This document shows, in pieces, positions 36,469-44,148 of a stretch of DNA of 64,000 bases. Origin of the DNA: Streptomyces sp. NBC_00377 (lineage in GTDB: Bacteria; Actinomycetota; Actinomycetes; Streptomycetales; Streptomycetaceae). Under the pieces are notes generated by a model, which was given only the letters and a program-made list of their open reading frames with translations, was not told the origin of the DNA and ran no database searches. A program made the position numbers and the translations under genes. Where the stretch lies: positions 5,332,001 to 5,396,000 of the forward strand of contig NZ_CP107958.1 of the NCBI RefSeq assembly GCF_036075115.1, in the 5' to 3' direction. Within the stretch, counting starts at the first letter, position 1. Every line of letters starts with the position of its first letter.

Positions 36469-37053
36469 TCAGGCCTCGGTGGACTCGGCCTCGGCGTCCG
36501 CCGGGGCCTCCTCCGCCTGGGCGGCCAGGATCTGGAGGACGACGGCGTCCTCGTCGATCGCCAGCGTGGTGCCCTTGGGGAGCGGGATGTCCTTCGCCAG
36601 GATGGAGGCGCCGGCCTCCAGGCCCTCGATGGAGACCGTGACCGACTCGGGGATGTGCGTGGCCTCGGCCTCGACGGTCAGCGTGCTCAGCACGTGCTCG
36701 AGCAGGTAGGCGCCCGGGGCCAGCTCGCCCTCGGTGTGCACGAACACCTCGACGTTGACCTTCTCGCCGCGCTTCACGAGAAGAAGGTCGACGTGGTCGA
36801 GGAAGCCCTTGATCGCGTCGCGCTGCACGGCCTTCGGGATGGCCAGCTGGGTCTTGCCGTCGATGTCCAGGCTGAGCAGGACGTTCGGGGTACGCAGCGC
36901 GAGCTGGAGCTCGTGGCCCGGCAGCGTGATGTGCACCGGGTCGGCACCGTGGCCGTAGACCACGGCGGGAACCTTGCTGGCGCGACGGATGCGGCGGGCG
37001 GCGCCCTTGCCGAACTCGGTGCGGGTCTCGGCTGCGAGCTTGACCTCGGCCAT
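36469..37053 (-). CDS. rplY: 50S ribosomal protein L25/general stress protein Ctc
   Basis: 194 aa, the long CTC/TL5 form of L25: an N-terminal 5S-rRNA-binding beta-barrel (E-V-K-L-A-A-E-T-R-T-E-F-G-K-G, V-P-A-V-V-Y-G) and a C-terminal beta domain (E-V-F-V-H-T-E-G-E through I-P-E-S-V-T-V-S-I-E-G-L) with an acidic Glu/Ala tail. ATG at 37053 has GAGGAG 6 nt upstream, so the frame extending to 37164 is rejected. Confidence 0.95.
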   Translation of the reverse strand: MAEVKLAAETRTEFGKGAARRIRRASKVPAVVYGHGADPVHITLPGHELQLALRTPNVLLSLDIDGKTQLAIPKAVQRDAIKGFLDHVDLLLVKRGEKVNVEVFVHTEGELAPGAYLLEHVLSTLTVEAEATHIPESVTVSIEGLEAGASILAKDIPLPKGTTLAIDEDAVVLQILAAQAEEAPADAEAESTEA

Positions 37054-37143
37054 GTTCACTCCTCGTGGAACTGGGAAAAGTTGGTCACCAGTCACCCGGC
37101 CAAACCATCGGCCTGCTACGAAGAGCGCGTCGATAACGGACCG

Positions 37144-37172
37144 CCGTACACACGTGCGGAACACGTGTACGG
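37144..37172 (-). terminator. Imperfect hairpin between prs and rplY
   Basis: CCGTACAC pairs with GTGTACGG (8 bp), then an AC bulge and a GTG/CAC inner stem. In the prs-rplY gap; candidate prs terminator or processing site. Confidence 0.4.
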
Positions 37173-37256
37173 CCTCCCTCGCCGAGCAACTTGGACAGTT
37201 TACGCAGCGGGAAGGCCGTACACGAAATCGATCTGTCCGGAACTAGAGAAGAACCG

Positions 37257-38231
37257 TCACTGCTCGTCGAACAGGCTCGTCACCGAACCGTCCTGGAACA
37301 CCTCACGCACCGCGTTCGCGATCGTCGGCGCGATCGACAGGACGGTGATCTTGTCGACCTCCAGCTCACCCGGCGTCGGCAGGGTGTTCGTGAAGATGAA
37401 CTCGCTGACCTTGGAGTTCTTCAGGCGGTCGGCCGCCGGACCCGACAGCACACCGTGCGTCGCGGTCACGATGACATCCTCGGCGCCGTGCGCGAACAGC
37501 GCGTCGGCCGCCGCGCAGATCGTGCCGCCCGTGTCGATCATGTCGTCGACCAGCACGCAGACGCGGCCCTTGACCTCGCCCACGACCTCGTGGACCGTCA
37601 CCTGGTTCGCCACGTCCTTGTCGCGCCGCTTGTGCACGATCGCCAGCGGCGCACCCAGCCGGTCGCACCAGCGGTCCGCGACCCGCACCCGGCCCGCGTC
37701 CGGGGACACGACGGTCAGCTTCTCGCGGTCCACCTTGCTGCCCACGTAGTCGGCGAGCAGCGGCAGCGCGAAGAGGTGGTCCACCGGGCCGTCGAAGAAA
37801 CCCTGGATCTGGTCCGTGTGGAGATCGACCGTCAGGATCCGGTGGGCGCCCGCGGTCTTCATCAGGTCCGCGATCAGACGGGCCGAGATCGGCTCCCGCC
37901 CGCGGTGCTTCTTGTCCTGACGGGCATAGCCGTAGAACGGCACGATCACGGTGATCGAACGGGCCGACGCGCGCTTCAGGGCGTCGATCATGATCAGCTG
38001 TTCCATGATCCACTTGTTGATCGGAGCCGTGTGGCTCTGGATCAGGAAGCAGTCCGCGCCACGCGCCGACTCCTGGTACCGCACATAGATCTCGCCGTTG
38101 GCGAAATCGAAGGCCTTCGTCGGGACGACCCCGACACCCAGCTGGTGGGCGACCTCCTCGGCAAGCTCGGGGTGGGCGCGGCCGGAGAAGAACATCATCT
38201 TCTTCTCGCCGGTCGTCTTGATCCCGGTCAC
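37257..38231 (-). CDS. prs: Ribose-phosphate pyrophosphokinase
   Basis: Makes PRPP from ribose-5-phosphate and ATP for nucleotide, His and Trp synthesis (324 aa). Class I signature: F-D-F-A-N-G-E-I-Y-V-R (about 42-52), the flexible loop R-Q-D-K-K-H-R-G-R-E-P-I-S, D-L-H-T-D-Q-I-Q-G-F-F, and the PRPP loop V-L-V-D-D-M-I-D-T-G-G-T. GTG start. Downstream of glmU by 134 nt; glmU-prs is a widely conserved pair. Confidence 0.97.
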   Translation of the reverse strand: MTGIKTTGEKKMMFFSGRAHPELAEEVAHQLGVGVVPTKAFDFANGEIYVRYQESARGADCFLIQSHTAPINKWIMEQLIMIDALKRASARSITVIVPFYGYARQDKKHRGREPISARLIADLMKTAGAHRILTVDLHTDQIQGFFDGPVDHLFALPLLADYVGSKVDREKLTVVSPDAGRVRVADRWCDRLGAPLAIVHKRRDKDVANQVTVHEVVGEVKGRVCVLVDDMIDTGGTICAAADALFAHGAEDVIVTATHGVLSGPAADRLKNSKVSEFIFTNTLPTPGELEVDKITVLSIAPTIANAVREVFQDGSVTSLFDEQ

Positions 38232-38365
38232 AGCACTGTCTCCTCAGAGGTGTCTCAGCTGGATGTCGAGAAACCTCGCCGCTGGGCGCGACGCGGCCGT
38301 CTCAGCTGGTGGGGTGCGGGTGTGCACTTATCACGGTACGCCGTGTTCGACGTGCCCGTTTCCGG

Positions 38366-39814
38366 TCAGCTTTCGCCTTCGGCCTGGCGAGAGGCCGCCT
38401 CGGCCGCCTTCGCGGCCGCGCTGCCCGGACGCTTGCGGGCCACCCAGCCCTCGATATTCCGCTGCTGACCACGGGCCACGGCCAGCGAACCGGGCGGCAC
38501 GTCCTTCGTGATCACGGACCCGGCAGCGGTGTACGCGCCGTCCCCGACCGTGACGGGAGCCACAAACATGTTGTCCGAACCCGTCTTGCAGTGTGAGCCG
38601 ACGGTCGTGTGGTGCTTGCTCTCCCCGTCGTAGTTGACGAAGACGCTCGCCGCGCCGATGTTGCTGTACTCGCCGATCGTCGCGTCACCGACGTACGACA
38701 GGTGCGGGATCTTCGTCCCTTCGCCGATCGAGGCGTTCTTGGTCTCCACGTAGGTGCCGATCTTGCCCTTCGCCCCCAGCCGCGTGCCGGGACGCAGATA
38801 CGCGTAGGGCCCCACCTTCGCGTCCGCGCCGATGCGGGCGCCGTCGGAGACGGTGTTGTCCACCCGGGCTCCCGCGCCCACCACGGTGTCCTTCAGCCGG
38901 CTGTTCGGACCGACCTCGGCGCCCTCGCCGAGGTGGGTGGCGCCCAGCAGCTGCGTGCCCGGCTGCACGACCGCGTCCTGCTCGAACGTGACGGTGACGT
39001 CGACCCAGGTCGTCGCGGGGTCGATCACGGTCACGCCCGACAGCATCGCGGCCGTCAGCAGCCGCTCGTTGAGGATCCGGCGGGCCTCGCTCAGCTGTAC
39101 CCGGTTGTTGATCCCGGCGATCTCCCGGTGATCGGCGGCGACCGACGCGCCCACCCGGTGACCGGCCTCGCGCAGGATCCCGAGGACGTCGGTCAGGTAC
39201 TCCTCGCCCTGGCTGTTGTCCGTACGGACCTTCTTCAGGGCGTCCGCCAGCAGCTGCCCGTCGAACGCGAACACCCCGGAGTTGATCTCACGGACCGCCA
39301 GCACCGCCTCGGAGGCGTCCTTGTGCTCCACGATCGCGGTGACGGCGCCCGAGGCGTCGTCGCGCACGATCCGCCCGTAGCCCGTCGCGTCCGGCACCTC
39401 GGCCGTCAGCACGGTGACGGCGTTGCCGTCCGCGTGGTGCGTGGCGGCGAGCTGCACCAGGGTCGCGCCGGTCAGCAGCGGGGTGTCGCCGCAGACGACG
39501 ACCACCGTCCCGTCGACACCGCCGCCGAGCTGCTCCAGCCCCATCCGGACGGCGTGCCCGGTGCCGTTCTGCTCCTCCTGCACCGCGGTACGCACCCGCG
39601 GGTCGATCTCGCTCAGATGCGCGGTGACCTTCTCGCGCGCGTGCCCTACGACGACGACCAGGTTCTCGGGGTCCAGTTCACGGGCCGCGGCCAGCACATG
39701 TCCCACGAGGGAGCGGCCGCTGATCTCGTGCAGGACCTTCGGTATGGCCGACTTCATACGGGTGCCCTCACCCGCTGCGAGAACGACGACGGCTGCCGGG
39801 CGATTGGCGCTCAC
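38366..39814 (-). CDS. glmU: Bifunctional N-acetylglucosamine-1-phosphate uridyltransferase/glucosamine-1-phosphate acetyltransferase
   Basis: Makes UDP-GlcNAc for peptidoglycan and teichoic polymers (482 aa). The N-terminal pyrophosphorylase has L-A-A-G-E-G-T-R-M-K-S (about 12-22), Q-N-G-T-G-H-A and G-D-T-P-L-L. The C-terminal left-handed beta-helix (about 265-455) has hexapeptide repeats, V-E-T-K-N-A-S-I-G and K-I-P-H-L-S-Y-V-G-D with acetyl-CoA-site residues. The charged Ala-rich tail is typical of actinobacterial GlmU. GTG with GAAGGG 8 nt upstream. Confidence 0.97.
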   Translation of the reverse strand: MSANRPAAVVVLAAGEGTRMKSAIPKVLHEISGRSLVGHVLAAARELDPENLVVVVGHAREKVTAHLSEIDPRVRTAVQEEQNGTGHAVRMGLEQLGGGVDGTVVVVCGDTPLLTGATLVQLAATHHADGNAVTVLTAEVPDATGYGRIVRDDASGAVTAIVEHKDASEAVLAVREINSGVFAFDGQLLADALKKVRTDNSQGEEYLTDVLGILREAGHRVGASVAADHREIAGINNRVQLSEARRILNERLLTAAMLSGVTVIDPATTWVDVTVTFEQDAVVQPGTQLLGATHLGEGAEVGPNSRLKDTVVGAGARVDNTVSDGARIGADAKVGPYAYLRPGTRLGAKGKIGTYVETKNASIGEGTKIPHLSYVGDATIGEYSNIGAASVFVNYDGESKHHTTVGSHCKTGSDNMFVAPVTVGDGAYTAAGSVITKDVPPGSLAVARGQQRNIEGWVARKRPGSAAAKAAEAASRQAEGES

Positions 39815-39889
39815 GGAAGTTGCCCTTCGGCTGTGGAGTGGGGTGGGACACCCGAAGGATACCGGGGCGTTTCCTGGGGGACATGGGAG

Positions 39890-39917
39890 CGGGCCCCGAC
39901 CTTGCGGTCAGGGCCCG
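39890..39917 (-). terminator. Hairpin between tRNA-Gln and glmU
   Basis: CGGGCCC-C-GACC, loop TTGC, GGTC-A-GGGCCCG: an 11-bp stem with one mismatch, ending 13 nt past the tRNA 3' end on the minus strand. Terminates or processes the tRNA transcript. Confidence 0.6.
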
Positions 39918-39929
39918 ATTCGTGTAGAG

Positions 39930-40001
39930 CTCCCCCGCCAGGACTCGAACCCGGACATATGGCACCAAAAGCCACAGTGCTGCCAATTACACCACAGGGG
40001 A
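39930..40001 (-). tRNA. tRNA-Gln (anticodon UUG)
   Basis: 72-nt cloverleaf on the minus strand. Acceptor TCCCCTG pairs with CGGGGGA, discriminator G; the D-loop has AATTGG, the anticodon stem is GTGGC/GCCAT with loop TTTTGGT (anticodon TTG at 39966-39968), and the T-arm carries GTTCGAGTC. CCA is not encoded. Confidence 0.95.
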
Positions 40002-40280
40002 ACAATATCGGCTTAACCGGACATTCAGTCAGGCTGCCGAACGGCACCTCCTACTATGCCGTACCGCCGGCCTTCGACGCGACGGTGTGGGTCGGCGGTA
40101 CGGAGCGCGGCACCCGGGGGCAACCGTGGTGCCCCGGGCCGACATTGGCGCGGTTTGTTTTGCGTTTTGCGGTTGTGTCCCCTGAGATGCGGATTCCCGT
40201 CCGTTTCGGGGCTGTTCGGTTACGGAGTGTGGTGTGGGGCGGTCGCGGAAAGTCGCCGGAAAAGCCGGGGGGCGCGCCCG

Positions 40281-40286
40281 TAGGCT
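40281..40286 (+). promoter_or_regulatory. -10 box of the histidine kinase gene (leaderless)
   Basis: TAGGCT, 6 nt before the ATG at 40293; GGAGG directly abutting the ATG is too close to act as a ribosome site. The rest of 40002-40280 holds a CCCGGGG/CCCCGGG hairpin (40113-40138) and no gene. Confidence 0.4.
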
Positions 40287-40292
40287 GGAGGC

Positions 40293-41579
40293 ATGACCAC
40301 GACGGGGGAAGAGGACACGGCGGCCCGGGGAGGGCCGCTGTGGTGGCCCAGACGGCGGAGCGCGGCGTTCGACTGGAGCCTGGGGCTCGTGTCAGCCGTG
40401 GAGTGCGCGGTGGAGGGGGTTCCGTTCGCGCGGGACGCCGGGATCCCGCCCGGGGTGGGGGTGGTGTTCGGGCTGCTCGCCGGTTCCGTGCTGGTGGTGC
40501 GGAGGAAGTGGCCCATCGCCGTGGTGCTGGTGTCGATCGCGATCACCCCGGCCCAGATGGGTTACCTGATGGGCATCGTGGGGTTGTACACCCTCGCGGC
40601 GTCGGAGCTGCCCCGGCGGATCATCGCCTCGCTCGCCGGGATGCAGTTGGTGGGCACGCTGATCGTGACGTTCGTGCGGGTGCGTCAGAGCATGGACCAG
40701 GGCCGGCTGACCATCGGCGACTGGTTCATCCCGTTCGCCGCCATCACGACCTCGCTCGGCCTCACCGCGCCGCCGCTGCTGCTCGGTCTGTACGTCGGTG
40801 CCAGGCGGCGGCTCATGGAGAGCCTGCGGGAACGGGCGGACAGCCTGGAGCGGGAGTTGCAGCTGCTCGCGGAGCGGGCGGAGGAGCGGGCGGAGTGGGC
40901 GCGCGGCGAGGAGCGGACGCGGATCGCGCGCGAGATGCACGACGTGGTCGCGCACCGGGTGAGTCTGATGGTCGTGCATGCCGCGGCGTTGCAGGCCGTC
41001 GCGCGCAAGGACCCCGAGAAGGCGGTGCGCAACGCGGCGCTGGTGGGGGACATGGGGCGGCAGGCGTTGACGGAGCTGCGGGAGATGCTCGGGGTGCTGC
41101 GCAGTGGTGGTGCGGGGGAGCGGTCGGCCTCCGCGCCGTTCGTGGCGGTGGGGGTGGCCGCGGCCGTGGTGGTGGAGGAGGGCGAGGGGCCGTGTCTGTC
41201 GGAACTCGATGAGCTGGTGGGACAGTCGGCGGCTGCGGGGATGGTGGTGGAGCTGTTGGTGGAGGGGGAGGTGAGGCCGTACGCGCCGGAGGTGGAGCAG
41301 ACGGCCTACCGGGTGGTGCAGGAGGCGCTGACGAACGTGCACAAGCATGCGGGGGGCGCCAAGACGCATGTGCGGCTGGCGCATCGGGAGGGGGAGATCG
41401 CGATGCAGGTGGAGAACGGGGCGCCGCCGGAGTCGGGGCCGGCGTCGGCGCGGCTGCCGTCGGGGGGCAACGGCCTGGTGGGGATGAAGGAGCGGGTGGT
41501 GGCGCTGGGCGGGGTGTTCGTGTCGGGCCCCACCGAGGCGGGGGGTTTCCGGGTGTCGGCGGTCATCCCGGCGTCGTAG
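40293..41579 (+). CDS. Orphan histidine kinase (HisKA_3/DesK type)
   Basis: 428 aa. About four to five membrane helices (25-160) with little extracellular loop, a charged coiled coil (about 168-205), a HisKA_3 dimerisation domain with phospho-accepting His216 (R-E-M-H-D-V-V-A-H-R), and a HATPase domain (E-A-L-T-N-V-H-K-H-A and G-G-N-G-L-V-G-M-K-E-R). Such kinases usually pair with NarL-type regulators; none is adjacent, though two lie elsewhere in this window (19010, 27201). Signal unknown. Confidence 0.9.
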   Translation: MTTTGEEDTAARGGPLWWPRRRSAAFDWSLGLVSAVECAVEGVPFARDAGIPPGVGVVFGLLAGSVLVVRRKWPIAVVLVSIAITPAQMGYLMGIVGLYTLAASELPRRIIASLAGMQLVGTLIVTFVRVRQSMDQGRLTIGDWFIPFAAITTSLGLTAPPLLLGLYVGARRRLMESLRERADSLERELQLLAERAEERAEWARGEERTRIAREMHDVVAHRVSLMVVHAAALQAVARKDPEKAVRNAALVGDMGRQALTELREMLGVLRSGGAGERSASAPFVAVGVAAAVVVEEGEGPCLSELDELVGQSAAAGMVVELLVEGEVRPYAPEVEQTAYRVVQEALTNVHKHAGGAKTHVRLAHREGEIAMQVENGAPPESGPASARLPSGGNGLVGMKERVVALGGVFVSGPTEAGGFRVSAVIPAS

Positions 41580-41639
41580 GCGTCGTAGGCGCGGGTGGCC
41601 GGGGCAGGCGGGGCCGGGCTGGGGGATTGTGCGGGCCGG

Positions 41640-42134
41640 TCAGTCGGCCGTCAGGCGGACCGGCTCGATGCCGGCGGTGAGCGCGCCGAGGGCCTGGTCG
41701 ATGTCGGGGCCGAGGTACCAGTCGCCGGTGTGGTCGAGGGCGTAGACGCGGCCTTCGGCGTCGATGGCGAGGAGGCCCTGGCTGTCGGTCTCGGCGCCGA
41801 GGGGGGCCACGTCGGTGTCGAGGGCGCGGCCGAGGTCGACCAGGGTGCGGGCCAGGTGGAGGCCGTGGAGGGGGTCGAGGTGGAGCGTGGTGGGGGCCAC
41901 CTGGCGGCCGGGCCCGGCGGGTGTGATCGTGAGGCCGCCGAATTCGGCCCAGGCCTCGACGGCGGCGGGGAACACGGCATGACGGTGGCCGGCCGGCGAG
42001 GTGTGTTCGCGCAGGGTGTCGGCCCAGATCTCGGCCTGTTTGATGTCCCAGCGTCCGGGTTGCCAGCCCGCGGCGCGCAGAGCGGCGTCGACGGGGACGG
42101 GGAAGCGGGTGGTGGACGTGCGGTCGGGGTGCAT
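41640..42134 (-). CDS. SUKH-3 domain immunity-type protein
   Basis: 164 aa, single SUKH-3 domain: A-A-G-W-Q-P-G-R-W near residue 17, A-E-I-W-A-D-T-L, A-V-E-A-W-A-E-F-G-G-L-T-I near 55, then a beta-rich half with G-Q-L-L-A-I-D-A-E-G-R-V-Y-A-L-D-H-T-G-D-W-Y-L-G ending in a helix. SUKH proteins are predicted immunity factors for nucleic-acid-targeting toxins. It is encoded just downstream of the deaminase gene, same strand (113 nt), fitting toxin then immunity. ATG 42134 with GAAGGG upstream. Confidence 0.85.
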   Translation of the reverse strand: MHPDRTSTTRFPVPVDAALRAAGWQPGRWDIKQAEIWADTLREHTSPAGHRHAVFPAAVEAWAEFGGLTITPAGPGRQVAPTTLHLDPLHGLHLARTLVDLGRALDTDVAPLGAETDSQGLLAIDAEGRVYALDHTGDWYLGPDIDQALGALTAGIEPVRLTAD

Positions 42135-42247
42135 CGGCCCTTCGTTCGTCGAGCTGGTGGTGCGGGGCCCGGTGGGGCCGTCGTGCTGTCGTGCGGCGCC
42201 CGATGGGGCCGTCGTGGTGATGTGCGGGTGCGGGTGCGGGACGGCGG

Positions 42248-42835
42248 TCAGTCGTCCGTCGGGGACGGTTCGACGATGCGGACGCCGAAGTGTGCGCTGA
42301 GGGCCGTGCAGGCGCGGCAGGGGGTGGCGAAGCTGCCGTGCAGGGGGTCGCCGTCCTCGCGGATGCGGCGGGTGGTGAGCTTGGCCTGCTTGAGGGTCTT
42401 GCGGGCTTCGCCGTTGGTCATGGGGCGTCGTGCGGCGCGTCTGCTGCGGGCGGCGTCGGCCGCGGTGAGGTGGCGGGAGATGAGGAGCGCCTCGGCGCAG
42501 CGGCCGGTGAAGCGGTCGCGCTGGGCGCTGGTGAGGGTGTCGAGGAAGTCCTGGACGAGGGGGTGCAGGGACGGCGGCTGGTCGCCGCGCGCGGCGGTGC
42601 TGGTGAGGGTGGCGCCGCGGACGGAGAGGGCGGCGGCGACGGTGGGGAGTATGCCGTCGCGGCGGTGGCGCAGGGTGGGTGCGTGGGGGGCCTCGGTGGC
42701 GGACCAGCCGATGCGCGGGTCGCCGGACGGACCGGTGCGCGGGTCGCCGGCCGGGCCGCTCTCGTAGGCCGCCGTGCCGCCGGTGCGCAGGCTTTCCGAC
42801 CTGCCGGTGTGTGACCCCGTCTGTGTCGCGTTCAT
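42248..42835 (-). CDS. YwqJ-like putative nucleic-acid deaminase
   Basis: 195 aa. The first 70 residues are Ser/Gly/Thr/Pro-rich and look disordered. The remainder fits the YwqJ-type deaminase fold: R-C-A-E (Cys113, Glu115) supplies the [HC]-x-E motif, and P-C-R-A-C (Cys173, Cys176) the P-C-x2-C motif, which together bind zinc and activate water in cytidine-deaminase-like enzymes. No signal peptide or secretion domain. ATG at 42835 places GAGGGG 9 nt upstream; ATG at 42841 would be too close. Probable effector of the neighbouring SUKH-3 gene. Activity is untested. Confidence 0.8.
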   Translation of the reverse strand: MNATQTGSHTGRSESLRTGGTAAYESGPAGDPRTGPSGDPRIGWSATEAPHAPTLRHRRDGILPTVAAALSVRGATLTSTAARGDQPPSLHPLVQDFLDTLTSAQRDRFTGRCAEALLISRHLTAADAARSRRAARRPMTNGEARKTLKQAKLTTRRIREDGDPLHGSFATPCRACTALSAHFGVRIVEPSPTDD

Positions 42836-42979
42836 GATCATCTTCCCCTCCGTGCATCCCCCGGAGGTCACAGGGTGCCAAATGGCGTGGCCGGTGCGGA
42901 AGCTGGGGCGCTGCGACACGCCCGGGTTTGGGCGGGCAGTCACGGCAGGGTGACGGCTGGTCACGGAAGCGGAGGGCCG

Positions 42980-43008
42980 GTGACCCCTGTCGTCGTACCG
43001 CATAGGCT
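42980..43008 (+). promoter_or_regulatory. Candidate promoter for the WHH-SUKH/deaminase-SUKH operon
   Basis: GTGACC (42980-42985), 17 bp, TAGGCT (43003-43008). It lies in the 305-bp gap between the divergent deaminase (minus) and WHH-SUKH (plus) genes; the rest of the gap shows no gene. Confidence 0.4.
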
Positions 43009-43140
43009 GTCGGCACCGTCGGCGCGCGGTTGACGCGCGTTGGAGATTGTTGGAGACAGTCGATACGGGGCGTGGTGGGTGGGTCCGGAAGCGGAACCGG
43101 CCGCTGCGGGCCGTACAGAGTGCCGCAGGGGGCAACCGCC

Positions 43141-44148
43141 ATGACGACAGGTCGGCTCGGGCAGCAGGCCGCGCCACCGAACGCGGCTTACGCCGGGCAG
43201 GTCGTGCATTTCCCGGACCCGGTCCGGGCGGCACGGCACCCGAGGGGCGTTCGGATGGACGAGCGGGGCTTCCCGGACTTCTCGCCGTATGCGCGTGCCG
43301 CCGCGGAGATCGCGGATCCGCCGGAGGGTTTCGGCGTGGACGAGCTGCGGCTGACGGACTACGTGTCGGCGAACGCGGCCCTGGCGGCTTCGGGTCACAC
43401 GTTGTGGGACACGGTCCCGAGCGTGGCGACGCCGCACGGCTGGACATGGCACCACGTGGTGGGCTCCCGGCGCCTCGAACTGGTTCCCGTCGAGGTGAAG
43501 GCGTTGCTGCGGCACCACGGCGGGGTCTCGTCGGCGGTGGTGGACCAGTCGAAGCGGGGAACACGGCCGTTGCAGGAGACGCGTCCGGCGCACTTCGGGC
43601 TGCCGAAGTCGGGTGTGGCCGTGACGGAGCAGCAGGTCCAGGGCGTCGAGGAGGACCTCGGATACCGGCTTCCGGGGGCCTACCGTTCGTTCCTGAAGGC
43701 GGCGGGCGGCTGTGCGCCGGTGGGCGCGGCGTTGGACGCGGAGCTCGGACTCCTCGTCGACCAGCCGTTCTTCACCGTGCGGGACGAGGCCGCGGTCAAC
43801 GACCTGGTGTACGTGAACAAGTGTCTTCGTGATCATCTGACGAAGGACTACCTGGGCGTCGGCTTCGTGCAGGGCGGGCTGCTGGCCGTGAAGGTGCGGG
43901 GCGAGCGGGCCGGTTCGGTGTGGTTCTGCGCGTACGACGACGTGCGGGACGTGGACCCGGGGTGGTCGCCGGCCCAGCGCATGGAGCGGTTGCTGCTGCC
44001 GTGCGGTGAGGACTTCGACGTCTTCCTGTCGAGGCTGGCCGGTAATCCGCCGGAGTTGGCGACGGTGGCGAATCTGATGGTGGACGGCGGCTTCGCGCGT
44101 GCCGTGCCGGTGGCCGCGGCGTCCTCGGCGTCCGCGGCGGGGGAGTGA
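43141..44148 (+). CDS. WHH-type HNH nuclease domain fused to SUKH-1 (SMI1/KNR4) domain
   Basis: 335 aa. Residues about 25-145 form a predicted HNH/endonuclease VII-fold nuclease of the WHH class: R-M-D-E-R-G-F-P-D-F, W-T-W-H-H (Trp103-His104-His105), E-L-V-P-V and R-H-H-G-G-V-S-S, the usual metal and catalytic residues. Residues about 160-315 form a SMI1/KNR4 SUKH domain (V-T-E-Q-Q-V-Q-G-V-E-E-D-L-G-Y-R-L-P-G-A-Y-R-S-F-L). Nuclease and immunity-type domains in one chain is unusual. No signal peptide. ATG follows a GGGGG tract. The next gene overlaps by 4 nt. Confidence 0.82.
   Translation: MTTGRLGQQAAPPNAAYAGQVVHFPDPVRAARHPRGVRMDERGFPDFSPYARAAAEIADPPEGFGVDELRLTDYVSANAALAASGHTLWDTVPSVATPHGWTWHHVVGSRRLELVPVEVKALLRHHGGVSSAVVDQSKRGTRPLQETRPAHFGLPKSGVAVTEQQVQGVEEDLGYRLPGAYRSFLKAAGGCAPVGAALDAELGLLVDQPFFTVRDEAAVNDLVYVNKCLRDHLTKDYLGVGFVQGGLLAVKVRGERAGSVWFCAYDDVRDVDPGWSPAQRMERLLLPCGEDFDVFLSRLAGNPPELATVANLMVDGGFARAVPVAAASSASAAGE

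Noticed and set aside
39930..40001. tRNA-Gln as an integrated-element attachment site
   Set aside because: No integrase, direct-repeat copy of the tRNA end or atypical composition is seen next to it.
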